Assembly: GCF_001425825.1 (NCBI RefSeq)
Contig: NZ_LMDM01000050.1
Location: 115,057 to 179,056, forward strand
From: Rhizobacter sp. Root1238
Lineage (GTDB): Bacteria; Pseudomonadota; Gammaproteobacteria; Burkholderiales; Burkholderiaceae_C
Length of the DNA: 64,000 bases
Direction: 5' to 3'
Every line of letters starts with the position of its first letter. Position 1 is the stretch's first letter. A model generated the notes under the pieces. That model saw nothing but the letters and a program-made list of their open reading frames with translations, did no database searches and had not been told where the DNA came from. Positions 7,268 through 15,781 of this stretch are shown piece after piece. The translations under genes were made by a program, and so were the position numbers.

Positions 7268-9265
7268 ATGCAGTATTTCGTCACCGGCGCCACCGGCTTC
7301 ATCGGCAAGCGCCTCGTCAAGACCCTGCTGCAGCGCCGCGGCGCGACGGTGCACTTCCTGCTGCGGCCCGAGAGCGAGGGGAAGGTCGACGAACTGCTGC
7401 AGTACTGGGGCGTCACGAAGGCACGCGCCGTTCCGGTCTACGGCGACCTCACCGCGAAGAAGCTCGGCGTCGCGGCCGATGCGCTGAAGGCGCTGAAGGG
7501 CAGGATCGACCACGCCTACCACCTGGCCGCCGTCTACGACCTCGCGGCCGACGAAGAAAGCCAGGTGCGGGTGAACGTCGAAGGCACGCGCAACGTCGTC
7601 GAGTTCGTGCGCGCCATCGACGCCGGCCACCTGCACCACGTCAGCTCGATCGCCGCCGCCGGTCTGTACGAGGGCGTGTTCCGCGAGGACATGTTCGACG
7701 AGGCCGAGGGCCTCGACCACCCATACTTCATGACCAAGCACGAGAGCGAGAAGATCGTGCGCAAGGAGTGCAAGGTCCCGTGGACGGTGTACCGCCCGGC
7801 GATGGTGGCCGGCGATTCGCAGACCGGCGAGATGGACAAGATCGACGGCCCGTACTACTTCTTCAAGCTGATCCAGCGCATGCGGCAGATCCTGCCGCCG
7901 TGGATGCCGAGCGTCGGCCTCGAGGGCGGGCGGGTCAACATCGTGCCGGTCGACTTCGTCGTCGCGGCGCTCGACCACATCAGCCACGCGAAGGCGGAGC
8001 TCGGCGGGAGGTGCTTCCACCTCGTCGACCCGCAGGGCTACCGCGTCGGCGACGTGCTCGACATCTTCAGCAAGGCCGCGCATGCGCCGAAGATGAACCT
8101 GTTCATCAACGCCGCGCTGCTCGGCTTCATTCCGCGCAGCGTCAAGAAGGGCCTGATGGCGCTCGCGCCGGTGCGCCGGGTGCGCGCCGCGGTGATGAAG
8201 GACCTCGGCCTGCCGGAAGACATCTTCACCTTCATCAACTACCCGACGCGATTCGACTGCCGCGACACGCTGGCCGCGCTGAAGGGCTCGGGCATCGCGT
8301 GCCCGGACCTGCGCGACTACGCCTGGCGGCTGTGGGACTACTGGGAGCGCCATCTCGACCCGGCGCTGCTGATCGACCGCTCGCTGCGCGGCACGGTGGG
8401 CGGCAAGGTGGTGCTGGTGACCGGCGGCTCGTCGGGCATCGGCCTGGCGGCCGCGATCAAGTTCGCCGAGGCCGGCGCGATCACGCTGATCTGCGCACGC
8501 GACGAAGCCAAGCTGGCCGAGGCCCGCAAGGAGATCCTGCTGGCCGCCGGCAAGGACGCGCGCGTCGAGACCTTCTCGTCCGACATCGCCGACGAAGCCA
8601 GCTGCCGCGACCTGATCGACTGGATCAACGCGAACTTCGGCGGCGTCGACTTCCTGGTGAACAACGCCGGCCGCTCGATCCGCCGCGCGATCGAGAGCAG
8701 CTACGACCGCTTCCACGACTTCGAGCGCACGATGCAGCTGAACTACTTCGGCTGCCTGCGCGTGACGATGGGCCTGTTGCCGGGCATGGTCGCGAAGAAG
8801 AAGGGCCACATCGTCAACATCAGCTCGATCGGCGTGCTGACGAATGCGCCGCGCTTCTCGGCCTACGTGGCCAGCAAGGCGGCACTCGATGCCTGGACCC
8901 GCTGTGCGTCGAGCGAGTACGCCGACACCGGCATCACCTTCACGACCATCAACATGCCGCTGGTGCGCACGCCGATGATCGCGCCGACCAAGATCTACAA
9001 CAACGTGCCGACGCTCGCGCCCGAGGAGGCGGCCGACATGATCGCGCAGGCCTGCGTCTACAAGCCGGTGCGCATCGCGACGCGGCTGGGCATTGCCGGC
9101 GAGGTGCTGCATGCGCTGGTGCCGCGCATTGCGCAGATCGTGATGAACACCAGCTTCCGGATGTTCCCGGACAGTTCGGCGGCCAAGGGGGACAAAACCG
9201 GCAAGCCGACGCTGTCACCCGAGGCGATGGCCTTGCAGCAGATGATGCGGGGCATTCACTTCTGA
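7268..9265 (+). CDS. Two-domain SDR reductase, fatty acyl-CoA reductase type
   Basis: A 665-residue fusion of two short-chain dehydrogenase modules. Domain 1 (about 1-370) is an extended SDR with the NAD(P) motif TGATGFIG at residues 6-13 and YFMTK (Tyr153, Lys157). Domain 2 (about 378-620) is a classical SDR with TGGSSGIG at 385-392, NNAG near 465, and YVASK (Tyr533, Lys537). This layout and length match the roughly 660-residue Marinobacter-type and mycobacterial AcrA1-type fatty acyl-CoA reductases, which reduce acyl-CoA to aldehyde and alcohol. A perfect AGGAGG lies 5 nt before the ATG, so it should be well translated. Its 3' end overlaps the nucleotidyltransferase gene tail to tail by 51 bp. 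The substrate is inferred. Confidence 0.85.
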   Translation: MQYFVTGATGFIGKRLVKTLLQRRGATVHFLLRPESEGKVDELLQYWGVTKARAVPVYGDLTAKKLGVAADALKALKGRIDHAYHLAAVYDLAADEESQVRVNVEGTRNVVEFVRAIDAGHLHHVSSIAAAGLYEGVFREDMFDEAEGLDHPYFMTKHESEKIVRKECKVPWTVYRPAMVAGDSQTGEMDKIDGPYYFFKLIQRMRQILPPWMPSVGLEGGRVNIVPVDFVVAALDHISHAKAELGGRCFHLVDPQGYRVGDVLDIFSKAAHAPKMNLFINAALLGFIPRSVKKGLMALAPVRRVRAAVMKDLGLPEDIFTFINYPTRFDCRDTLAALKGSGIACPDLRDYAWRLWDYWERHLDPALLIDRSLRGTVGGKVVLVTGGSSGIGLAAAIKFAEAGAITLICARDEAKLAEARKEILLAAGKDARVETFSSDIADEASCRDLIDWINANFGGVDFLVNNAGRSIRRAIESSYDRFHDFERTMQLNYFGCLRVTMGLLPGMVAKKKGHIVNISSIGVLTNAPRFSAYVASKAALDAWTRCASSEYADTGITFTTINMPLVRTPMIAPTKIYNNVPTLAPEEAADMIAQACVYKPVRIATRLGIAGEVLHALVPRIAQIVMNTSFRMFPDSSAAKGDKTGKPTLSPEAMALQQMMRGIHF

Positions 9266-10138
9266 GAGCGGGGCGGGTTCCGAGACGTACTCGCGCGCCG
9301 CGACCGCGCCGGCGCATGCTTCCATCCAGCGCTCGGGGGCCGAGGCGATCTGCTCCAGGTGCTGCTGCGCCGTGCAGGTGCCCTTGCTGCGCTCCGGCAG
9401 GTCGCGCAGCACCGCCCAGCAGACGCGCCGCAGCGCGTGCAGTGCCGCGGCCAGTTGCAGGGCGTTGCCGCCGAGCAGGGTCGATGCGGCCTCGATCTCG
9501 CGCACCACGCGGTCGCTGTCGAGGCCTTCGCGCACGATGCGCTTGACGCTCGCGACCGGGTCGTAGGCGCGGCCCAGCTGGAACAGGCGCAGCGCGAGCG
9601 CGATCGCGATCAGGCTGGACAGCACGTGACGCGCCGCGAACAGCTCGCCGCGCGACAGGTGGCGGCAGATCGACATGTGCGCATAGCCGACGTCGAACTG
9701 GGCGCGTGCCGCAATGCGGTCGTTGGTCAGCTGGCGGGCCACCGCGGCCTGCAGCGGCATCAGGTGGCGGGATCCCCACAGCGGCTGCCAGCGCAGCACG
9801 CGCTCGACGACCGGCAGCGTGTCGGGGGTCACGACGAACAGCTCGAGCTTGAAGCCGTCGGCGTACAGCACCGAGGTGCGGCAGCCGAAGCCTTCTTTCC
9901 AGGTCGGGCCGCCGACCAGTTGCACCGGCTCGGTGACCAGCGGCAGCAGCGCGGCGGCGACCTGCCGGGCGCCGTCGATCAGGGCGCCCTCGGCGAGCAG
10001 CACGACGAGGTCGAGGTCGGACTGGTCGTCGTGCCGGCCGCTGGCCTGCGAGCCGCCGAGCGCGACCGCCAGCGCATGCGGGCAGTGCTGGAGCGTGGCC
10101 TGCGACAGCCGCGAAGCGAGTAGCGAGCAATCTCTCAT
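9215..10138 (-). CDS. Nucleotidyltransferase-domain protein (ANT/Pol-beta fold)
   Basis: A 307-residue protein with an N-terminal nucleotidyltransferase fold: LGGSQASGRHDDQSDLDLVV at residues 27-46, giving the GGS helix and the Asp pair (Asp41, Asp43) that binds metal and nucleotide in aminoglycoside adenylyltransferases and relatives. The remaining 200 residues are helical, as in such enzymes. It would transfer an NMP to a small molecule or protein; the acceptor is unknown. It is the last gene of the six-gene minus-strand operon. I use the ATG at 10138; a TTG at 10189 would add 17 residues and narrow the gap to the MFS gene to 13 bp. Its last 51 bp overlap the reductase gene on the other strand. 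Confidence 0.78.
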   Translation of the reverse strand: MRDCSLLASRLSQATLQHCPHALAVALGGSQASGRHDDQSDLDLVVLLAEGALIDGARQVAAALLPLVTEPVQLVGGPTWKEGFGCRTSVLYADGFKLELFVVTPDTLPVVERVLRWQPLWGSRHLMPLQAAVARQLTNDRIAARAQFDVGYAHMSICRHLSRGELFAARHVLSSLIAIALALRLFQLGRAYDPVASVKRIVREGLDSDRVVREIEAASTLLGGNALQLAAALHALRRVCWAVLRDLPERSKGTCTAQQHLEQIASAPERWMEACAGAVAAREYVSEPAPLSEVNAPHHLLQGHRLG

Positions 10139-10202
10139 GGGGGCTTTCTTGTCGGAGTGGACGCGTGGGGCCGCTGCGGCGACGGACAAGGGCCGCGGCC
10201 TG

Positions 10203-11537
10203 TCAGGCCTGCAGCGCCGCGCCGACGCGCGCCCGTTCGGCCAGCGCCGCGCGTGCCGCGATCGCCAGCGCGCCGGCGGCGGTCATCGTGGCCGCCAACC
10301 CGTACACGCCGGCGCCCCAGGTCGGCAGTGCGCGGCTGGCAAACCAGGCGGCGCCGGCCAGGCCGATGCCGTGCGCGCAGGCCGTGTAGACCGCCTGGCC
10401 GGTGATCGCATAGCGGCTCGGGCTCAGGTCGCGGACCCACAGCGCGCACAGCGCGTGCATCCACGAGAACGACGCGACGTGCAGCACGAAGCCGAGCAGC
10501 AGCCAGGGCAGGGCGCCATCGGCGGCGAGCAGCGACCAGCGCAGCAGCGACAGCATCACGATCACGCCGAACACCCGGGCGTTGCCGCAGCGGGCGCGCA
10601 GGCGGTCGAACGCGGCGAAGCCGAGCGCCTCGACGCCGAAGGCGGCGCACCACAGCGCGGCGATGGCCGGCCCGCCGACACCGCGCTGTTGCAGCAGCAG
10701 CGTCGCGCTGCTGTAGAACACGCCGTTGGCGCCGATCAGCAACGTGGCGCCTGCCAGCAGCAGCAGGCCGCTGCCGGTCGCGAGCGATGGTGGCGTGCGC
10801 CGGGACATCGCCGCCGCATGATGCTCGGCGCCGGGCGGGTGCACCTCGGCCCCTGCCGGGCTCGTTGTTCCCGCTTTTTCCGTGCGTCCCATGCGTCCCG
10901 TGTGTCCCGATCGTCCGGCTTGCACCATCGCCTGCACGGCCGATTGCATCCCACGCAGGCTGACCAGCAGCACCAGCGCCGACACCAGCACCAGCATCGG
11001 CAACGCGGCCCGCTGCCACGCCGGCCCGGCCGACCACAGCCCGCCGAACAGCACCACCCCGGCGCACACCGAAGCCGAGCCGAGCGCCCGCATCGAGCCA
11101 TAGCGCGCGCCGCCGCCGGCATCCTTGAGCCGGGTCGCGAGCGCCTCCAGCAGGCTCTGGAAATAGTTGCGGCACGCGGCGATGGCGACCACGGCGATCA
11201 GCAGCCCGCCGAAATGCGTCGAGCAGCCGAGCAGCCAGACCGCGGCGCAGCCGGCCCAGGCCGCCGCCCACAGCAGGCTCGACTGGCGCCGCGATGCATC
11301 GGCCCACCACGCGAGCAGCGGCCCGGTCAGCAGCTTGACGCCGAACACCGTGCTGAAGACCCAGGCGACCTCGTCGGGCGCGAGCCCCTTGTCGCGCAGG
11401 AAGGGCGGCAGGTAGCCGAGCAGCACGCCGCTCGGCAGGAAGAAGCCGACGTAGGCGAGCGCCAGGTGCAGGCCTTGCCGGTCGCGCCAGTGGTGCCACT
11501 CTCGCCAGTCCCGCCACTCCCGCCAGGACCGGCTCAC
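10203..11537 (-). CDS. MFS transporter
   Basis: A 444-residue major facilitator protein with about twelve hydrophobic segments, near the MFS_1-like/HcaT-YcaD branch. The cytoplasmic loop after helix 2 carries the family pattern (LLAWWADASRRQ). It would export or import a small molecule, plausibly the product of the operon. It starts at GTG 11537, which shares four bases with the APH-type kinase stop (GTGA). Two oddities: the N-terminus is a Trp/Arg repeat (SWREWRDWREWHHWRD) from five 9-bp units, and the central loop holds a second 9-bp repeat tract (GHTGRMGRT). Substrate unknown. Confidence 0.85.
   Translation of the reverse strand: MSRSWREWRDWREWHHWRDRQGLHLALAYVGFFLPSGVLLGYLPPFLRDKGLAPDEVAWVFSTVFGVKLLTGPLLAWWADASRRQSSLLWAAAWAGCAAVWLLGCSTHFGGLLIAVVAIAACRNYFQSLLEALATRLKDAGGGARYGSMRALGSASVCAGVVLFGGLWSAGPAWQRAALPMLVLVSALVLLVSLRGMQSAVQAMVQAGRSGHTGRMGRTEKAGTTSPAGAEVHPPGAEHHAAAMSRRTPPSLATGSGLLLLAGATLLIGANGVFYSSATLLLQQRGVGGPAIAALWCAAFGVEALGFAAFDRLRARCGNARVFGVIVMLSLLRWSLLAADGALPWLLLGFVLHVASFSWMHALCALWVRDLSPSRYAITGQAVYTACAHGIGLAGAAWFASRALPTWGAGVYGLAATMTAAGALAIAARAALAERARVGAALQA
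10885..10917. repeat. 9-bp tandem repeat inside the MFS gene (central loop)
   Basis: Three to four imperfect units of cgtcccatg / cgtcccgtg / tgtcccgat, in frame, encoding a Gly/Arg/Thr-rich stretch of the loop between the two transporter halves. Confidence 0.65.
11481..11525. repeat. 9-bp tandem repeat inside the MFS gene (N-terminus)
   Basis: Five 9-bp units on the minus strand (tggcgggag, tggcgggac, tggcgagag, tggcaccac, tggcgcgac), in frame, encoding W-R-E / W-R-D / W-H-H triplets just after the start codon. A length of 9 bp keeps the frame when units are gained or lost. Confidence 0.75.
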
Positions 11538-12670
11538 AGCAGCCGCTCCAGCATGCCGAGGCTCCAGTCGCGCACGCGCCGGCCGGCGGGCTCGTCGAGG
11601 TGGCCGGTCCAGACGGCGCGCGTCGGCCCGACCAGCCGGTACAGGCACTGGAAGGCCAGGTGCAGGTGCAGGCGCCGCTGCCAGGCCGACGGATCGGCCG
11701 GCAGCCGGGTGCTGCCGTAGTGGTCCCAGGCGCGGGCGACGATCGGCAGCGGGTCGCGGTCGTGGTTCAGTGCGCGGATCGCGTACTCGCTGAGCAGGTA
11801 GGCCAGGTCGTAGCTGCCTTCGCCGAAGTGGCCTTGCTCGAAGTCGATCACCGACACCCGGTGGTCGGCGTCGACGAGCAAGTTGCGCGAGTTCAGGTCG
11901 CCGTGCACCGGCTCGGCTTCGAGCGCCAGGTAGTCGTCGATGAAGGCGCGCGCCGCACGGTGCAAACGCGGCGGCAATTCGTCGAGCAGCCGGACGTACT
12001 GCAGCTCGATCTTGAAGGCCTTGAACGGCCGGCTCGCGGCGAGCAGGGCGTTGCGCGGCTGCAGCGGCAAGGCATGCAACCGACCCAGCCAGCGCGCGAT
12101 CGAGCGCAGCGGCAGCTCGAGGGCGGCCGCGTCGACCGCCTTGTCACCGGGCCCGGACGTCAGCCGCTCGTGCAGCGGCGCGCCGGCCGCGGCGTCCATT
12201 GCAACGATGTCGTACTCGCTCTGGATCGCGATCAGCGCCGGCACGGTCAGCGGCCTGGCGGTGGGTTGCCGGATGGCGGCCTGCCGGGGGGGCTGCCCGG
12301 GGGGCTGCGCGGGGGGCGGCATCACGCAGGCGCGAGACGCCAGGTCGTGCCAGCTGCAGGCGACGAGGCAGCGCTGGGCGGCGCGGGTCGGCAGCGGCGG
12401 GAAGTCGCCCGACAACGCGACTTCGGTGAAGCGCTTCAGGTAGTGCGTGCCGGCCGGCGAGCTGACCTTCAACACCCGGTTGAACAGGCCGCCGGCGACG
12501 GGCTCGACCGACTGCGGGCCCGGCCACAGCAGCCGGGCGACCTGGATCATTTCGCTGTCGACGCCGGCGCTGTCGGCCGGTGCCGCGGGCAGCGGCAGGC
12601 TGACGGGGGCGGTGGTCGCCAGGGGAGTGGCCAAGGGAGTGGCGAGGGAGGTGGATGCAGGGTAGGGCAT
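11534..12670 (-). CDS. APH-family phosphotransferase
   Basis: A 378-residue kinase of the aminoglycoside phosphotransferase / homoserine kinase II / methylthioribose kinase superfamily. The catalytic loop is VHGDLNSRN (His256, Asp258, Asn263) and the metal-binding loop VIDFEQG (Asp276). An N-lobe with GGLFNRVLKV and YLKRF (Lys79) fits the nucleotide loop and Lys. It would phosphorylate a hydroxyl of a small molecule. Two in-frame 12-bp repeat tracts are inserted: LATP-LATP-LATT at residues 9-20 and PPAQ-PPGQ-PPRQ at 119-130. It follows the SDR gene by 32 bp and overlaps the MFS start by four bases. Substrate unknown. Confidence 0.82.
   Translation of the reverse strand: MPYPASTSLATPLATPLATTAPVSLPLPAAPADSAGVDSEMIQVARLLWPGPQSVEPVAGGLFNRVLKVSSPAGTHYLKRFTEVALSGDFPPLPTRAAQRCLVACSWHDLASRACVMPPPAQPPGQPPRQAAIRQPTARPLTVPALIAIQSEYDIVAMDAAAGAPLHERLTSGPGDKAVDAAALELPLRSIARWLGRLHALPLQPRNALLAASRPFKAFKIELQYVRLLDELPPRLHRAARAFIDDYLALEAEPVHGDLNSRNLLVDADHRVSVIDFEQGHFGEGSYDLAYLLSEYAIRALNHDRDPLPIVARAWDHYGSTRLPADPSAWQRRLHLHLAFQCLYRLVGPTRAVWTGHLDEPAGRRVRDWSLGMLERLL
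12281..12316. repeat. 12-bp tandem repeat inside the APH-type kinase gene
   Basis: Three 12-bp units encoding PPAQ, PPGQ, PPRQ (residues 119-130). In frame and near-identical at DNA level; probably a surface loop between the kinase N- and C-lobes. Confidence 0.75.
12611..12646. repeat. 12-bp tandem repeat at the 5' end of the APH-type kinase gene
   Basis: Three 12-bp units encoding LATP, LATP, LATT (residues 9-20), in frame, in a non-conserved N-terminal extension. Confidence 0.7.
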
Positions 12671-12702
12671 GGTGGCGTGCCTGTGGTGGCGGGAAGGCAG
12701 GG

Positions 12703-13503
12703 TCAACTCGGCGATGCCGCCCGGCCGCAGGCCGGGATCGGCTGCCGATGGATGCCGCGCACATACAGGCTTTGCGCGACCGGAAAGAGGCTGATCTCCT
12801 GCACGTTGACGTGCGCAGGCTGCCGGTGGATCCATTCGATGGTGCGGGCGAGGTCCTGCGCTTCGAGCGGTGCGAAGCCCTCGAAGCGTTCGGCGGCGCC
12901 GAGGCCGGGTTGGCCGTCGAGCAGGCCGGTGCGGGTGGTGCCGGGCTGCACGCAGCTCACGCGCACACCCGAGCCGTGCAGGTCGGCGCGCACGCAGCGC
13001 AGCAGCTGCTGCGTGTACGCCTTGCTCGCGGCATAGGCGGCCATCGCCGGGGCGGCGTCGTGGCCGGCGATCGAGCCGAGCACGATCAGCGTGCCGCCGC
13101 CGCGCTGCTGCAGCAGGCGCGCGATGTCGCGCACGACCAGCGTGGTGCCGAGCACGTTGGTGTCGATGGTGGCGTGCAGGTCGGCATCGCTCATCTCGGT
13201 GAGCGGCGCGCCCTGGAACGCGCAGCCGGCGCAGTGCACCGCGAGTTCGATGTCGTGCAGCCGCAGGCGTTCGCTCGCGGCAAGCCGATCGAAGGCGGTG
13301 CGCAGGCCGGGCTGCGCGACATCGTGCGGCAACGCGATGAAGCGCCGCGGCCAGTCGCGCTCGATCTCGGCCAGCCGCGCGGCATGGCGGGCGATGCCGA
13401 TGACGCCGAACCCGCTCGCGAGCAGGCCCTGCGCGACCGCGCGTCCGATGCCACGGCTGGCGCCGGTGACGGCGCACCAGCGCGGGGGGCGGTGTTCATC
13501 CAT
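12703..13503 (-). CDS. Short-chain dehydrogenase/reductase
   Basis: A 266-residue classical SDR. The NAD(P)-binding motif is TGASRGIG at residues 13-20, the catalytic Ser is in LGSIAG (Ser143), and YAASK gives Tyr157 and Lys161. It would oxidise or reduce a hydroxyl/carbonyl group. The ATG at 13503 lies eight bases inside the end of the dioxygenase gene, so the two are translationally linked; that makes oxidation of the newly hydroxylated carbon an attractive, unproven idea. Substrate not predictable. Confidence 0.88.
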   Translation of the reverse strand: MDEHRPPRWCAVTGASRGIGRAVAQGLLASGFGVIGIARHAARLAEIERDWPRRFIALPHDVAQPGLRTAFDRLAASERLRLHDIELAVHCAGCAFQGAPLTEMSDADLHATIDTNVLGTTLVVRDIARLLQQRGGGTLIVLGSIAGHDAAPAMAAYAASKAYTQQLLRCVRADLHGSGVRVSCVQPGTTRTGLLDGQPGLGAAERFEGFAPLEAQDLARTIEWIHRQPAHVNVQEISLFPVAQSLYVRGIHRQPIPACGRAASPS

Positions 13504-14497
13504 TGATCAGGTACGAGCTGCCGGGGACCAGGTGGGGCACATGCGGCGCGATGGCATGGACGTTGACCGTCTTGATGCTCCAGCGCTGGCGTTGCGCGGC
13601 TTCGTTGCGCACGATGCCGATCTCCTTGCCGTGCAGGGACAGGTTGTTCGCGATCGACACGAAATCGCCGGGCCGCATCTGCACGCGGCGCTTCACCGCA
13701 TGCAGCGTCTCGGTCAGCCGCTGCACCGCGCGGGTCGCCGAATCGGTCAGGCCTTCGGTGCGCTTCTCGAAGAAGCGCAGCTCGACCTCGCGCGTCAGCA
13801 CCGCATGGTCGGCGGCCCTGCCCAGCGCCACGTTGCCGCCCATCATCGACAGGTCGTCGAACGGGGTGTAGAACGCGCCCTCGCGCAGCACCGCGAGCGT
13901 GTTCCTGTCGAGCGCGGCGAGGACATCGCGGTTGGCGACGAAGGTGGTCCAGATCTCGTTGTCGTCGCAACTGCGCAGCGACAGGATGTTGACCAGGTCG
14001 GGGCGCACGAAATGGTTCGCCAGGTCCTTGTGGAAATGGATCGGGCCGAGCGCCTTCTGCGATTGCGAGTCGCTCAGCGACGCCTTCGGGAAGATGTCCT
14101 GGAAGACATCGCCGTCGTTGACGTTGAGGTACGAGATCGGGTGCTCGCCGGCCACGTCGGCATGCAGCTGCAGGAAGCCTTCGGCGACGAAGCTGCGCTT
14201 CTTCGCGTGCTTGTCGGCCACCGGATCGACGTTGCCGAGCTCGGGCAGCACGCTGTCGATAGGGCAGTTCGCGACGAACACGAACGGCCGCTCGTAGGCC
14301 GACACGCGCCGCCGCGCCTCCATGAAATCGCGGAAGCGCGCGACATGGGGGTCGCTCGCGACCAGCATGCAGATCTCGTGGCGGAAGGCCTCGTAGGCCT
14401 TGTACGGGTTGACGCGGATCGATTCGAGCCGCCGCACCAGCGCGCTGCGCTCGGTGTCGGTGAAGCTGAAATCCACGGGCAGCTCTCTGCAGGTCAT
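13496..14497 (-). CDS. Fe(II)/2-oxoglutarate-dependent dioxygenase (TauD / clavaminate synthase-like)
   Basis: A 333-residue protein resembling the TauD and amino-acid hydroxylase branch (VioC/AsnO-like). The iron-binding facial triad is visible: His156-Lys-Asp158 in GPIHFHKDLANHF, and distal His289 in NNLSLHGKEIG, followed by an Arg-rich QRQRWSIKTVNVH that would bind 2-oxoglutarate (Arg303 or Arg305). Such enzymes hydroxylate or desaturate small molecules, often amino acids, with O2 and release succinate. An AAAGGGA ribosome binding site precedes the ATG at 14497, which lies 13 bp after the HprK-like gene; the stop overlaps the SDR start. Substrate unknown. Confidence 0.82.
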   Translation of the reverse strand: MTCRELPVDFSFTDTERSALVRRLESIRVNPYKAYEAFRHEICMLVASDPHVARFRDFMEARRRVSAYERPFVFVANCPIDSVLPELGNVDPVADKHAKKRSFVAEGFLQLHADVAGEHPISYLNVNDGDVFQDIFPKASLSDSQSQKALGPIHFHKDLANHFVRPDLVNILSLRSCDDNEIWTTFVANRDVLAALDRNTLAVLREGAFYTPFDDLSMMGGNVALGRAADHAVLTREVELRFFEKRTEGLTDSATRAVQRLTETLHAVKRRVQMRPGDFVSIANNLSLHGKEIGIVRNEAAQRQRWSIKTVNVHAIAPHVPHLVPGSSYLING

Positions 14498-14510
14498 GTC
14501 GTGTTCCCTT

Positions 14511-15653
14511 TCATCGATCGAGAAGTTTTCGCAGCCCCGGCTTGCCGCAGACCGGGTCGAGCGTGAGTTCGAGCCAGGGCACGCCGGCGGCACGCAGCCA
14601 GCCGAGCGCCGCGGCGGCCGGTTCGGGCCGTTGCGCGAGGCCGTGGGTGTCGCCGTGCCAGCACGGGAAGTCGGGGTCGTCGGCCGGGAACAGCGCATCG
14701 GCGATGTCGGCCTGCTGCAGGCCGGCGGTGCTGCCCACCGAATGCAGCGTGATGCCCGCGGCATGGCCGGGTTCGAGCGTGGCCCGCACCACGCCGGCCA
14801 GCGGCGCGCGCGGCACATAGAGCGTGCCCAGCACCTCGGCCAGCAGGCAGGGTGCGACGATGCGCTTGTGCTGCTGCTCGTAGCTGCGCCGGTACAGCGC
14901 GCGGTCGCAGGTCTGGCCGGCGTCGAGGTGGCGGCGCTGCAGGTCGCGCAGCCCGGCGTCGAAGATGCGCCGCAGCTCGGGGTAGTCGACGATGGTGCCC
15001 TCGCAGTACGACAGGTAGCTGGGCCACGACCACACGCTGCGGCCGTCGTCGGCGTCGAGCAGCACCCGGTCGTTCGCCAGTGGCCGCGCGCCGTGCCGCA
15101 GCACCATGTCGATGAACAGCGTCGACTTGCCGGCCCCCTTGCCGCCGAGGAACAGCCAGGCCGCGCCGTCGAGCACCACCGCGCTCGCGTGCAGCATCGG
15201 TGCGAAGCGCGGCCCGCGCCGCCACAGCGTCAGGTTGCGCGCGGCATGGAAGATCAGCTCGCTGGAGCGCAGCGCGTGCATCGGGTCGATGTGCACGTCG
15301 AGGCAGGCGCGCTGCGCGTCGTGGCGGAACAGCATGCCTTCGCCGGGCAGGTGGATCGCGCCGGTCCCGTGACTGGTCCCGTGACGGGCCCCTGGATCGG
15401 CCGGGCCTTCGAGGTTCCAGTGCGGGTAGTTCAGCGAGCGGTGGAAGCGCGCTTGCCCCGGCCAGTCGGCCGCCGCGTCGACCAGTTCGGCCGCGCTCGC
15501 GTGGTGCACGCGGATGTCGAGCGCCGGCGTGGCGCAGGGCTCGATCGGCGCGGGTTCGTACGAGCGCGCGATGCGGTCGAAGAACCACGCATCGCCGAAC
15601 GCGCTGTGAAGCTGGAACTGGCTGTCGAGCAGCCGATGACGACTCGTGTCCAC
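14511..15653 (-). CDS. HprK-like P-loop kinase
   Basis: A 380-residue protein whose central part resembles HPr kinase/phosphorylase: HASAVVLDGAAWLFLGGKGA with the P-loop GGKGAGKS at residues 170-177, then PLANDRVLL (192-200), as in HprK-related kinases of peptide-modifying clusters. The first 150 residues match nothing I recognise. Partners typical of known HprK-related systems (PqqD-like chaperone, lasso cyclase, asparagine-synthase-like protein) are absent. It is the first gene of the operon. The start is GTG 15653 with GAGG upstream: no ATG, GTG or TTG occurs in this frame between the in-frame stop in the promoter and that GTG. An in-frame 12-bp duplication gives HGTS-HGTG at 91-98. Confidence 0.78.
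   Translation of the reverse strand: MDTSRHRLLDSQFQLHSAFGDAWFFDRIARSYEPAPIEPCATPALDIRVHHASAAELVDAAADWPGQARFHRSLNYPHWNLEGPADPGARHGTSHGTGAIHLPGEGMLFRHDAQRACLDVHIDPMHALRSSELIFHAARNLTLWRRGPRFAPMLHASAVVLDGAAWLFLGGKGAGKSTLFIDMVLRHGARPLANDRVLLDADDGRSVWSWPSYLSYCEGTIVDYPELRRIFDAGLRDLQRRHLDAGQTCDRALYRRSYEQQHKRIVAPCLLAEVLGTLYVPRAPLAGVVRATLEPGHAAGITLHSVGSTAGLQQADIADALFPADDPDFPCWHGDTHGLAQRPEPAAAALGWLRAAGVPWLELTLDPVCGKPGLRKLLDR
15360..15383. repeat. 12-bp duplication inside the HprK-like gene
   Basis: Two 12-bp units (cacgggaccagt / cacgggaccggc on the minus strand) encoding HGTS-HGTG. It is the fourth gene of this operon with an in-frame micro-repeat. Confidence 0.65.
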
Positions 15654-15781
15654 GCAGGCCTCGAAGACGCAATGTTCCTCGGCGGCAAGGGCAGCCGAGG
15701 CCCGGTTGAAGGGGAGCGAGAGGGGAAGCGTCTCCGAGTGGGAGTCGTGTGCCGCAAGACAGGCGGCCGGCTGGCGTGGGT

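Noticed and set aside
9215..15653. Lasso peptide or other known RiPP cluster
   Set aside because: The HprK-like kinase raised this idea, but there is no B protease, C cyclase, PqqD-like protein or precursor candidate between or around the genes.
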